A program made the position numbers and the translations under genes. Positions 36,263-63,614 of a DNA stretch of 64,000 nt are shown one piece after another (the first letter of the stretch is position 1; each line of letters begins with the position of its first letter). Source of the stretch: Chrysaora quinquecirrha (lineage: Eukaryota > Cnidaria > Scyphozoa > Semaeostomeae > Pelagiidae); NCBI GenBank assembly GCA_014526335.1, contig JACTAT010000001.1, forward strand, positions 3,152,596 through 3,216,595, in the 5' to 3' direction. The notes beneath the pieces were generated by a model that was not told the DNA's origin, searched no databases, and worked only from the letters and a program-made list of their open reading frames with translations.

Positions 36263-37539
36263 ATACAGTTCTATCTTGCTTTGATAATCTTCCCGCATGT
36301 CGGATCAATTAGTTTATTGCTACGTGGTGGGAAGTTGGGAATCACTGACCAACTATTTTTAAAAGTAATCTAGTTTTTAAATATGCTATAGATGTTTGAT
36401 ATGCAGGCTTGCCCAAGAACTTTGAAAAAATAGCGCTCACAAAGTTTTGGGTTTACAGACAAAAAAATCATTACTGAATTGAAGACATTGAATGTTCAAG
36501 AAAGAAGTGGAAGGTAGGATTTCGATTTGATAACCCCCTATATTTGCACCCCTTTTTATGAAAATAAAGAGAAAACATTTTATCAAGGCAAGCTTTTCTT
36601 CGAGTTTCGCATATTTTCATCCTGGAATGTTCTTGAAAATTCTCCACTCCGTTATGGGTATAGTATTCCGGTTAGGAAGTGCAGTAGCGTTCTGAGAGAC
36701 ACCTGATTTATGTAGTACAGTCCCAGAAAAGAGCTTGCTTGCCTAGACTCATAACATAAGTCATTACATGAGAATTGGATGGCCTTATGCTCAGAGTTCT
36801 GAACGACCTACTATATCAGACTGGCCTAAGGAGTCCAATCAGAATCTAACCGATCCAATCAGTCAAAATCAGAATCAACCGGTTCTGGGTAGACAGAAAG
36901 AGTTCGGTTTCTCACTTGGACTCTTCAATTAATTTTCTATTGTTCATCCCGCTGAATCCCCCAAGCTGACTGGTGTTTAAAACAAATGCAAATTTCGGCT
37001 TCTCTTTTTGCATTGGTGCATTTCGAGCCGAGTATAAATTCTGCCTTACTATATTGTTTCGGTCTGTTTCTTACGTTCGTACTCTGAGGAGTATCAGAAG
37101 AAAAAAAAAAGTTTTAAGTATGCCCGAAAATATTTCCGTTGTTCATCACAATTTTAAATTATCAGACTTGTTCTGAGAAAGCAGCAATATGTTCGTGTGG
37201 ATGGTGAAAAGCTATTGTTGCTACTAATTTCAAAGGGAAGGGCTACGTACTGCGATTTTGATGATTACAGTGACTGCTCACCAGAGAATCCGTCAGTCCT
37301 TCGACATGTGTTTTTCTTAGTTTAACCGATTCTCATTGTTGATTTAAATAATGCATAACTCAGAATGGAACAAATACCCTGGATACTCAATTACTGACCT
37401 CGGAAAGATTTTTTCAACAGAGATGGCCGATGGCTTTTAGTTCATGGTGTTAAGATTAAAACCTACACGTGCCTTACCAGGACATTCATACACGCTATAT
37501 GCACTACTCTGATGGATAGGCACTACTGTGGTGGTATCT

Positions 37540-38320
37540 TTTAATACTATGATGGATACGCACTTGTAGTGGGTTATTTTGCTTGATAAGGTGGTTTTTT
37601 TGCGTACTATGGTGGATTTGTTACGCAAAAAATACCCCCACATCGATCAAAGAATACCACCACATCAAGGATAATAATCCACCTCATCAAGCACAATAAC
37701 GCACCAACCACATCAAGCATAATAACCCGCCAATGTAGTGCCTATCAACAACAGTACAAAAAATACCACAACAGTAGTTCGTATCCACCACAGTACGCAA
37801 GAAAAACCACCTCATCAAGCATAACAACCCACTGTATCAAGCATAATAACCCACCAATGTAATGCTTATCTACCACAGTAAACAAAACATTCCACCACAT
37901 CAATGCGAATCCACCAAATTACGCAAGAAACACCATCTCATCAAGCCACCACATCAAGCATAATAACCCATCAATGTAATGCCTATCCACCAGAGTAAAC
38001 AAAACATTCCACCATAGCAAAGCGTATCCACCACAGTACGCAAGAAATACCACTGTATCAAGCATAACATCTCACTTCATCAAATATAATAACCCACCAC
38101 ATCAAGCATAATAACCCACCAATGTAGTGAGTGCCTATCCAAAACAGCACAAAAAATACCACCACAGTAGCGCGTGTCCACCACAGTACGCAAGAAAAAC
38201 CACCTCATCAAGCATAACACACAACCTACCACATCAAGCATAATAATCCAGCAATGTGGTGCCTATCAACCACAGTAAACAAAACATATCATCACAGAAG
38301 TGCGTGCCCACCACTGTAGT
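37540..38320. repeat. Imperfect minisatellite (CATCAAGCATAATAACCCAC words)
   Basis: Repeated words include CATCAAGCATAATAACCCAC, AATGTAGTGCCTATC and CCACAGTACGCAAGAAAAAC. They alternate irregularly over about 780 bp, with no fixed period. The start (37500-37600) reads as the inverted complement of the later part, so the two arms could fold on each other. Confidence 0.65.
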
Positions 38321-38952
38321 GCGTTTAGATTCGCCAGCGCGACATAGTTATTGTGATAAGGGAAATACTTTTCTTTTTGCCCATTATAATTTATAAACTT
38401 ACTGCAACTATTGTTGCAAGCCTTGTTTGTCATTGTCTCGAAACAAAGGCTATTGCTGTGCCCAACGATGGGGCAACCATACCCCGCCCTCACATCGTGT
38501 GGCCATGAAAACGTTTGCAGATGTCTAGTGATAAGGAAGAGAAAGAGGGCTGTTTGTTGAAAGGGATCATTTGTTAGAATGAAGCGTTTTTGCAGGGAGG
38601 CGTTTAATAGTAGGCAAACGTTTAATGGCGGGAGGAGTGTTCAAAATCGGGTGGGGAAGTTTCTTCGCATTTAACAGCGTTTAACAGATCAAATAAGATT
38701 ATTCCATACAGTGTTTTTTTCTTTTTTGTGTGTTAATATCGAAAAGAATTGTAGGCGTGATAACATCTGCTAACTTTAACGAAGTAACTAACACCTGCCG
38801 GTCCGATATGCGTTCATATGCTGAATATGCGTTTGCTTATGTGCTAGATTCGTTCGTCATTCATGCTTGAGTCTCGGACTAAGCTATAATGAATATCTTC
38901 TTATTTTAGAGGCCGATCGTGTTTCGTGCACGGAAGAAACTTATCGATAAAA

Positions 38953-54890
<15,938 letters not shown>

Positions 54891-55009
54891 GTAAACATTG
54901 TCAATGAACGAAAAATTTTTCTGTTGTATAAAATTTTAGAAAGGGGAAGGAGCTAATTCATTTAAGTGGTTGGTTTGTTTTTAAATTGTAGGCACTTGCG
55001 CATCCTTGA

Positions 55010-56570
55010 TTTGACCTAACCTTTGAACCTGGGTTGACCTTTTTATTATTTTGATTTTTTTTTACCTGTTGTGTTATTAGCCTTTTGTTTCAGTTTTATT
55101 TCTCCTGAAGTTTGACCTCTGTTTGTCGTTCTGGTTGACCTTGTAGTTAACCCTTATTGTTGAAGTCGTCAAATTGGTGTAGCTTTGGTTTGACCTTTTA
55201 ACCTCTCTTTTGACCTTTTGATTGATCTTTTGGTTGACCTTTCAAATCAACCATTTCAAATGATCGACCTTTCATTTCTTCCTTAGTTGACCTTTGTTCG
55301 ACATCATGGTAAACCTTTGCCATAACTTTTTTTTCGGCAACCTTTTTGATCTTTTGTTTTTGATTATTTGTAGAACTTTGTTTGTCTATACTTTGTTGAC
55401 CTTCAGTTGGACCTCTTAGTTGGCCGTATCTGTTTTCGTTGACCTTTTGTTTGATTCTTTGTTAACCTTTTCTTTAACCTCTTCGTTAACCTTTCGGTTA
55501 ACATTCCGGTCGAATTTTCATTTCGTCCTAGACCTGATCTTGGTTGACCTTTTGTTCACTTTTCTTTGACCTCTTGGTCAACCTTTCAGTTAACCTTTTG
55601 ATCAACTTTGCGTTGCTTTCTAGGTTTGATCTTGGTTGACCTTTTGTTGACCTCTTGGTTGCCCTCTTGGCTAACCTTTCAGTTAACCTCTTGATCAACT
55701 TTGCGTTGCTATCTAGGTTTGATCTTGGTTAACCTTTTGTTGACCTCTTGGTTGCCCTCTTGGCTAACCTTTCAGTTAGCCTCTTGATCAACTTTGCGTT
55801 GCTTTCTAGGTTTGATCTTGGTTGACCTTTTGTTGACCTCTTTGTTAACTTTTCCGTTAACCTCTTGCTCTCTAGGCTTGATCTTGGTTGACCTTTTGTT
55901 GACCTCTTGGTTGCCCTCTTGGCTAACCTTTCAGTTAACCTCTTGATCAACTTTGCGTTGCTATCTAGGTTTGATCTTGGTTAACCTTTTGTTGACATCT
56001 TGGTTGCCCTCTTGGCTAACCTTTCAGTTAGCCTCTTGATCAACTTTGCGTTGCTTTCTAGGTTTGATCTTGGTTGACCTTTTGTTGACCTCTTAGTTGA
56101 CCTCTTTGTTAACTTTTCCGTTAACCTCTTGCTCTCTAGGCTTGATCTTGGTTGACCTTTTGTTGACCTCTTGGTTGCCCTTTTGGCTAACCTTTCAGTT
56201 AACCTCTTGATCAACTTTGCGTTGCTATCTAGGTTTGATCTTGGTTGACCTTTTGTTGACCTCTTGGTTGCCCTCTTGGCTAACCTTTCAGTTAACCTCT
56301 TGATCAACTTTGCGTTGCTTTCTAGGTTTGATCTTGGTTGACCTTTTGTTGACCTCTTAGTTGACCTCTTTGTTAACCTTTCCGTTAACTCTTGATCGAA
56401 TTTACGTTGCTCTTGCTCTTTAGGCTTGATCTTGGTTGACCTTTTGTTGACCTCTTAATTGACCTCTTGGTTAACCTTTCAGTAAACGTCTAAAGCGAAT
56501 TTACGTTGCTTTCTGGGCTTGATCTTGGTTGACCTTTTGTTGACCTCTTTGTTGACCTCTTGGTTGACAT
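55010..56570. repeat. TTGACCT-rich minisatellite with 93-bp units and higher-order structure
   Basis: Short TTGACCTTT/TTAACCT words evolve into 93-bp units: the word GATCAACTTTGCGTTGCT starts at 55600, 55693, 55786, 55945, 56038, 56209 and 56302. Pairs of 93-bp units plus a shorter unit of about 66 bp form a repeat of about 252 bp. Because 93 is divisible by 3, the minus strand stays open over 55729-55950 and 55981-56307. Confidence 0.9.
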
Positions 56571-57096
56571 TTTGTCGATCTTTGTTTTTGTATTTTGTTT
56601 GCTTCTGAAAATTTTCATGCTCAAAACAAAATTCATCTCAGCTGTTTTTTATATGTTTAAAATAAATTTCATTGGAGAATTGTATTTTCCATGGACCATT
56701 TGGTCAAAACCCTTCAGGTTTCTTTGTAATTTTTATCATCATTAGCCTTAAAAATACACTGATAATTTAAATTAATAATTGGTGAATTTAAAATGGAATA
56801 GAATATAAATTTCATTTTAAATCGTATTTAATAAAGTAAGAATATCCTGGGTATTGATAATAATTAAAATTAAACAAATCATTTCAGTCCATAAACCTTA
56901 TCAGTCTACAATATAGATATTTTGCGCGTTAATGATTTTGAGGGGGCTTAGCCGGGGTTTTGTTGGTCATGGCACCCCGCAATGTTCGGTTCACAAAATA
57001 GGCCTCGTCGTAACGAACGTGTTCAGCCAAACCATTGGTTCACCCATTTCATATATCGTGAGCAAATCAAGTTTTTAAGACGAGAAGGAAATTGCA

Positions 57097-57470
57097 ATAT
57101 TATCTACGTACACTATATTGTCGTAGGTACATTTTTCAATGAGCAAAGCCAAATCATTCATGTGGATAAGAAACAGTAACGCTCCAGGATATGAGCCCTG
57201 GGGATTTCTGGAAGTAGACCTGTGGAGCACCGCAGGGCTTATTCCTCTGTCCACTTTTGTTTCTTTGCATCTACACAGTATTATTATCTACGTACACTCT
57301 ATTGTCGTAGATATATTTTTCAATGAGCAAAGCCTAATCATTCATTCATTAGGAAAAAATAGCGCTCCAGGGTATGAGCCCTGGGGAACTCTATATTTGG
57401 CATTGCATAGACATGTGGAGCTCCGCAGGGCTCATTCCTTTGGCCACGTTTGTTTCTTTTCATCTACATA
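57097..57470 (+). repeat. Direct duplication, about 185-bp unit, two copies
   Basis: ATTATCTACGTACACTATAT starts at 57099 and, with few differences, at 57284. Each copy continues through TTTTTCAATGAGCAAAGCC, a CCAGGRTATGAGCCCTGGGG palindrome and TGTGGAGCWCCGCAGGGCT. Confidence 0.85.
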
Positions 57471-58039
57471 GCAGCCACCCCACATAGAAAATACTGGCCC
57501 GTACTGCTGTATGATGGTTACACTGCCTAGATTCTAGACCCGTGAGCAAAGCATGAAGTGTTTTGACGAAAGGGATATATAAGCATCGACATGCGTAAAG
57601 GCCAACCACAGTCTGCAAAGACTTGGACACGATACACAAAACAATTCAATTCAATTCAAACAATTTTGGCGTCCAGCAATTCAATTCAATAGCCAAATTA
57701 CAAACGACTTGTGTATCGAGTCTGGCAAAGGCCATTCTAGTCCTTAAACAAACAAATCTAAAACACCCCTTTAAGCCTGTGTGAATACGTTAAATAGCTT
57801 TCTTTTAATAACAAGGCCCCAGAATGTAATACAGGAACTATCCTTAGGCCCCCTTGAATATAACGGATCCCAAAAAGGTTAAAAATACCTCAATGTACAA
57901 ACATAACGTTACGAATATTCTAAATAAATTCAGCAGTTGCTGTAGGTTCATTATAAGACCCAGCTGTGGATCTATGTCAATAGGATTCTCTTTCTTCGTT
58001 CCATTACATTAGATTGCTTTCGACGGCATCCATCCTCTA

Positions 58040-61000
58040 TTACCACAATCGGCATTTTTTACTTGGGTTCATAACAGTGTTGGATGAACATTTGTATGCC
58101 TCGGAAAACTCATTCATGTTTGAGAGACTGCCTCTGACTCTGAAATGCAGAGTAGAAATTGTATTAGTCAGCTATTCTATGTTCCGTTGGAGGTTTTGAT
58201 ACCGTTGCGCACAGTCCGATCTAGTTGCCGATTCCTAATCGGCGATTTTAGCGCTGTGGCTACTAGTTCCTCACCAACACAGTTGTTCTTGTTCTGCGAT
58301 CTGTTGGCAACTGATTCCCGTTAGTCGTAGTCGACGTGAGCGCTCTTGCGACCGTCAACTGTATCTTAGAAGTTCTGAATAGTTCTTGAAATTTCGACAA
58401 AAGTTAAGGCAGGCGCGAACCGTGACAAAATTGTTGAAAATAGGCCAACATGTTGGTACGATTTGCTATACCATCACAACATCTGAGATGTTTTGAGTTG
58501 CTGACGTTATCTACAAATGATATTATGCAGACATGGTCGAAAAGGAAGCATGTGTTTGTTTATTGCTCGCGACGAAGAAGAGAAAATACTCGTGGTCCAA
58601 CTCAAAACGCCAGCTGAAATCTATTTCTCACTTCAAGGACTCCGAAATAACAGCCAACATTGAAAATGTCGGGCCAACCGTATCATCAGCAAACCGTATC
58701 ATCAACCGTATCCATTTTGCTCAATTCGATGAAAATGTTGGCGGTTGCCCAACATTTTTTCGTCAGCCACATGTTGTTTATTAGACCAACATCTATAGCA
58801 AGCCGTGCCAACTTGTTGGCCAACATGTTTGCACGGTTTGTGTCCGGCTTTAGCAGTTACAATTAGCTAGTTAGCGTTAGTTCTGTCGTATCGTAGGTCG
58901 ACATACTCCTGGCTTTACTGGCCACATCAGTTTCGGATGTTCTCGGAAAATCGAATCGTAATGTTTGGGCTGTTTAGGTTCGTTTACGACTAGAAAGACT
59001 GCAATGACTTCTTTACTTCACAATGTATTACCTGAATACTGCTGGAGAATGAGCACCATGCAGCAAGCTGTATTCTATAAAAGGTCTTTTCTCAACGGAG
59101 CACCAAATCTAATGATAAAACAAAATCATGACGCAATTATTTTTGGTGTGTTTTCCATTAGCTGTAGAGCTGTAGATTCAAGCCGATTAGGAGACTGCAA
59201 CCTGAACTTATAAGAGGATTGACCCACTCCAAGAAATCTGGTCCACTATTTGAAAAATCATTTTGTTGTTTTGAAAATCCTGACACAATTTTCAGATGAA
59301 CTGTATCGTTCGTTTGTAAAAATTCCATAAGATCTCATGCACTTTTGAAGGGATTGAATCTTCCCTTGATTTTTAAGGGGCAATGTTGATAGAAAGGCAA
59401 GGTTTAGGGCAGTGTTGATAGAAAGGCAAAGTTTTAGAGGGCAGTGTTGATAGAAAGGCAAAGTCTTAGAGGGCAGTGTTGATAGAAAGGCAAGGGGCTG
59501 CAAATGCTGTCCCCCTTCAACCGTCACACCTAAAGGTTTGCTTTTTCAGAAAGATAAAACGTCTACCAAAAATCTTTCCAACGACTGCTCTTCAAATCCA
59601 AAGAACGTTTTTGGTGGTAGTTTGAGCACGAGCAACAATACAGCAGCGAAGATGACTGCAACAACATACCTGAGCTGAAGCCAGAAAAAATAACTGATCA
59701 TCTGTCATATTCACGCCTGGTAACCTCTTTGGGGGGCCATGCTTTTCAACCCATGTCTTGTATGCCTGCAAAAGAGCTCATGAAATAAGGGGCGTACAAT
59801 GAGAGAAAATCCCCCCCCAACAAGCGTATTACAAATTAGTCGATAGAATTGAATGGGCTTGTGGGAAGGGTTAAAGCTGCGGTTATGTGGTCTCTGTAGG
59901 GCAGTGGTTATCGTGCAGGATTCACAAGGAAAATGTTGTGGGTTCGAGCCACGGTCTCTCCACTTGTGTTGAAGAGATAACAACCTTGGGCAAGTTATTA
60001 ACACAATTATGACACTCTCCACCCAGGTTTATAAATGGGTACCTGGTCGGTAGTTATGAGCGCCGTGTATGGCTGCACCCTGCTATATGGTATATGCTAA
60101 TGCATCCAGACCAGGGGGTACAGTGTAATGTGGACTGAGTAGCCCTAGGCTAGTAGTAGACGTAAAACAGCAACTTTTAGTTACAATCACTTGCTTTGAC
60201 CTAGGCGTAAAGGAAAAATCTATTCCAATTTTTACCTTGAAGGCTGTTTTTAGCCCCCCATTATCAGCAATATTTTCGCCAATCGTTCGATTCTCATTTA
60301 TCTGAAACGCAAAGCATTATCTTAAATTATACCTTGAAAACGATTGTTTCTCTCCAATACTCTGATTACTACACATTTATGTATGACAATGCATTCCATA
60401 CAAGCTTTTGGACGGTCATATTACCAGATAACAACCTGGACATATTTGGATAATTAGTGATTATAGGAATGGCCCAACCTCGTCCCCAAGGTGAATAGGT
60501 CTCTACGTGAAACTCCGCTGTCCATATTCAACCCTGGTATCGGCCTTGTCTTTTCGCAATTTGATTGGCTGTTCAAACAATAGAAATTTTAAGTGACGTC
60601 ACAGTTTCTTCAAAATTTCACACCAAAATAGGCCGAAAACTATGTAAAAAACATCCATAAGAACCGAAAAATGATGCTACATGAGATTTACAGTTATCAA
60701 TGAAATTCTTTGCAGTTCCTTTCTAAGAACATCTGCTTTCCGAATCTACATCTTGTTTTTATGCTTAGGCTAAAATTGCCAGTATTTTGACAGATTTTGT
60801 GGCCGGTACCAGGGCCAAAATCGATTTGACGGTTGAGATTCGAGGAAATTCGATTTGGGGCCTGGGAACGAGGTTGGGAATGGCCAAGTTTGAGCGAGCA
60901 TGTACATCCAGAAAGGACCGAGGTCGCTTAGATTTTCCTTGTGCTCTCCCCTCTGCTGAACACTAAAGCCATTCCCTGCGAAGAAGCAAGGGGATGTGCC

Positions 61001-63614
61001 TAACGAACCAAGTAACTGAATGGTTCCAAAGATGTGCGCCTTGCAGTGCTTTCCCTCGAGCTGTTCTAACTAACTCACTAACTAACTCACTGGGACTTTC
61101 AAATAAGACGTCTTTCAACATGCAAACAGTAGATGGTCCAAACTGATGCAAAAAGCACATGTTCTGTTCCAGCTACATAGGCTAGGCTTTAGAAATTAAC
61201 ACTTTGAATAAAAATGCCCAACTTACCGATATATTGTAAAGTGAATATTGTGAATATTGATTTTTCAAGCATTTCACTCTTTGCTTGTAACCTTCGGCAC
61301 TTTTCTCGGTCCACCATGGTTTGAGGTTTCCATTCTCATCAAATTGTCGTCCTGAGATGCAAGAAAATATTGTACCTAATCGAGCAAATATCTATATGCT
61401 CAAATTTGGGAAGTTTTATTTTTGCCCTTCTCTTTCTTTATCAGCAACTTCTCTCAACTTATTTGACATTTCTGAGCTTTGAAGGGGGCATAATTCCCAG
61501 TTCTCTTAGATCTCAACTATAGAAATGATAAGTCACACCATTCCCTATTTAATCAAAAGCTCTCTCTAATTACAGAGCATTTAACGCTAAGAGGGGCGTA
61601 ATTGCACCCATGTAGCCCAATTCTCTTTAATCTTAACAGTAGAAATGATAGCTCACACCATTCTCTAATTAGTCAATAGTTCTCTCTAACTGCAGAGAAT
61701 TTTACCTTAAGAGGGGCATATTTGCACCCCTGTAGCCCAATTCTCTTAAATCTTAACTATAGAAATGATAACTCACACCATTCTCTAATTAATCAATAGC
61801 TCTCTCTAATCACAGAGCATTTTACCTTAAGAGGGGTGTAAATGCACCCCTGCAACCCAATTCTCTTAATCTTAGCAATAGACAAGATAGCTCACACCAC
61901 TCTAATGTTTCAATATATCTCTCTAGTTACAGAGCATTTAACCTCAAGAGGTGAGCAATTGCATCCCTTCCAATTTCGACAACAGACATCACTGTGACAC
62001 CACAGTGACACCAGATTCTCTCTAATCATTAGTAAAAAACTCTCTCTAATTACTTGACATTCTACTGCTTTCGAGGGGCGTAGCTGCACCCCTGTAGCCC
62101 AAATTCACTAAATCTGTACTTTATCATAAACCACACGCCATTATCTAATCATCCAACATCTCTCTCTAATTCCAAACACTTTTACCTTAAAAGGGGGAGC
62201 AATAAGACCATTTTGGCACCAATATCTCACCTTGGTCATCAAATGCATGTGACAGTTCATGCCCCATTACCATTCCTATACCACCGTAGTTGATTGGCCT
62301 AAAACGAAACGATATAAAAACGTTTTTATATATAATTCACTAGGCTACGAAATCCCTTGCAAGTCACGATGCGTTTTCTTACAATATCTACACAAAGACG
62401 ATGAAGGTTAAGGTGAAATGGTGTATTTAGCGCTAGTCGCCGGGATCTCAGTAGTAGGTTAACTAATTGGGACCTCGCTACTGTAGCTGAGGCTCGAACC
62501 AGGACCTTGCTGAGCTTCTGACACCACGAACCAGCTGGATTAGACCACGACGAAACAGCTCCTTCATAGATTATCTCCAATAAAACCCCTAGCCCAGATT
62601 AATTGGTCCTAATATACGAAGACCTCAAGAAGATCTAATTAAGGACGACCTATCTGCCAGAAACATTGTTTGTTGTTCTTCGGATTATGAGGTTTGCAAG
62701 GTTCAGTAGATGATTACTATTTTTGCATCTTTCGCGTGTCGATCGTAACGATACTCACTTTGGAGCGTGTTGATTGAAAAATGGCGATTGAAGTATAGCA
62801 GCCATGAAAACCATTTTATTTCTTCCAGAGTCATAGAATGCGTTGACCATCGAGGGTGGAAACTCCCATCTGCCAAAATAATCGAAGAAAATGTTACATG
62901 CCGATTGTAAAGGCCTGGCTAAACTGGGAGACATGTCGTGCGACATTGATGTCCCCTCGGTGTCTCCCAGTTTAGCCTCCTCGGAAACTTTGTAGCAGGA
63001 GGCACGCAAATGTTTCTGGGAGACAACAGAAACATTTCTTGTCTCCGTGACATGCAAATGACTCTGGGGACATGTTGCTCGCTTGTCACTCGTATGTTTA
63101 GCCTCCCACGCGCGACAAGTCTCCTAGTTTAGCCATAGCTTTAGCCCCGTGCTTTGCTGGTATGGCGTTAAAAACAAGGCAGAGATAGAAAATTATCTAT
63201 TTGTAAGAAAGTTGGATCTCCACTAGACGAATTCCTTCTCGCGTAGAGATTTTCTGATGTAAAATAAAAGTGGTTGGCTGCGAGGAAAAGTTGTAACATT
63301 TCGTAGGACATAGAACAATAACATAAGTAGTTGTGTAAAAATAAATGAGTGAATTTCTGTCCCATTCTGTCTTGAGAGACTAGGGAGGGAGGGGGTACCT
63401 TATCCCCCTATCATATATTCTTATTTTCTTAATACATATTTATTGAGAAATTGATTCGTTTGCAAGAGGAATTTCGTCAAACTGTGATCAATAAGAATAA
63501 GAATGCATACTCTTCTCTGTCGACTTTTGAGGCTAATTTTCCCATGTTTTTCCTCTTCTTCATCATTTGTAGTTGCAGAATATTGTTGAAATAGGTGTTA
63601 TCCTTCAGTGAAAT
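58040..63614 (-). CDS. M13 (neprilysin/endothelin-converting-enzyme-like) metallopeptidase, last 8 exons; N-terminus outside window
   Basis: M13 enzymes are type II membrane zinc peptidases that cleave small extracellular peptides such as neuropeptides. Exons, 5' to 3': 63511-63614, 62759-62869, 62231-62298, 61227-61351, 60236-60301, 59670-59765, 59032-59108 and 58040-58139 (stop 58040-58042). All phases match, giving 248 C-terminal residues of a usual 750 or so. Landmarks in order are the substrate-binding VNAFY; ILQSPFF; the zinc motif HELSH in [17 protein letters not shown] (HExxH); and GENIADNGG with the third zinc ligand Glu. After these come IWCS, the HSP of the conserved late His segment, VMNPSKKC, and the diagnostic C-terminal CxxW (CRLW) before the stop. 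All catalytic residues seen are intact. Introns contain a 120-bp array, a SINE-B, a SINE-A and two MITEs. Which M13 subgroup it belongs to is not decidable from this half. Confidence 0.95.
58412..58852. mobile_element. MITE with CCAACATGTTGG-type inverted ends, in the last intron of the M13 gene
   Basis: Left-arm AATAGGCCAACATGTTGGTA and right-arm CCAACTTGTTGGCCAACATG words form inverted arms, with ACCGTG/CACGGT further out. The interior has short open frames with no recognisable product. Confidence 0.6.
59377..59495. repeat. Minisatellite, four copies of about 29-33 bp
   Basis: TGTTGATAGAAAGGCAA starts at 59384, 59413, 59445 and 59478, separated by GGGCA/TTTTAGAGG linkers. It lies in an intron of the M13 peptidase. 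Confidence 0.88.
59887..60190 (+). mobile_element. tRNA-derived SINE, family B (second copy)
   Basis: It starts GTGGTCTCTGTAGGGCAGTG, has B-box GGGTTCGAGCC and body CCAGGTTTATAAATGGGTAC, and ends GGCTAGTAGTAGACGTAAAA. It aligns along its length with the minus-strand copy at 34657-34948 and lies in the M13 gene. Confidence 0.88.
60475..60876. mobile_element. Mutator-like MITE, longest copy, perfect 9-bp target duplication
   Basis: The 402-bp element has CAACCTCGTCCCC and GGGAACGAGGTTG ends, flanked by GGAATGGCC at 60466-60474 and 60877-60885. It contains the segment deleted from the 42362-42664 copy. It has no coding capacity and is in an M13 intron. Confidence 0.9.
61440..62215. repeat. 120-bp tandem array filling an M13 intron
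   Basis: Units share GAGGGGCGTAATTGCACCCC, AATTCTCTTAAATCTTAACT, AGAAATGATAACTCACACCA and GCTCTCTCTAATTACAGAGC. The G-rich word recurs near 61482, 61591, 61711, 61831, 61948, 62072 and 62192 (period 109-124, mostly 120). The array ends 16 bp before the donor of the HELSH exon, so nearly all of the 879-bp intron (61352-62230) is repeat. Confidence 0.92.
62402..62563 (-). mobile_element. Family A SINE, minus strand
   Basis: The reverse complement reads a tRNA-like head with GTCGTGGTCTAATCCAGCTG, a B-box-like GGTTCGAGCC, TAGTTAACCTACTACTGAGA and the ACCATTTCACCTT tail. It lies in the M13 intron between 62298 and 62759. Confidence 0.85.
62908..63137. mobile_element. Short MITE with GGCTAAACTGGGAGAC inverted ends
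   Basis: GGCTAAACTGGGAGACATGT (left) pairs with ACAAGTCTCCTAGTTTAGCC (right). An inner GTCTCCCAGTTTAGCC pairs with the left arm as well. It lies in an M13 intron and is non-coding. Confidence 0.75.

Larger units (their letters stand above)
35278..38952. other. Intergenic region upstream of the GABA-B-like gene
   Basis: I see no supportable gene. It contains a SINE-D copy (36095-36262), an interspersed-repeat copy (36885-37165) and the imperfect minisatellite at 37540-38320. The receptor's promoter must lie near the right end but shows no clear TATA box. Confidence 0.55.
54891..58039. other. 3' region of the GABA-B-like gene / convergent intergenic space
   Basis: The receptor's next exon after 54890 (donor in phase 2) was not located. 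The interval holds the minisatellite at 55010-56570, AT-rich sequence (56750-56900) and a 185-bp direct duplication (57097-57470). No other gene is supported. Confidence 0.5.

Noticed and set aside
59711..60022. 103-codon minus-strand open frame
   Set aside because: It crosses the family B SINE; the real peptidase exon here is 59670-59765 in another frame.
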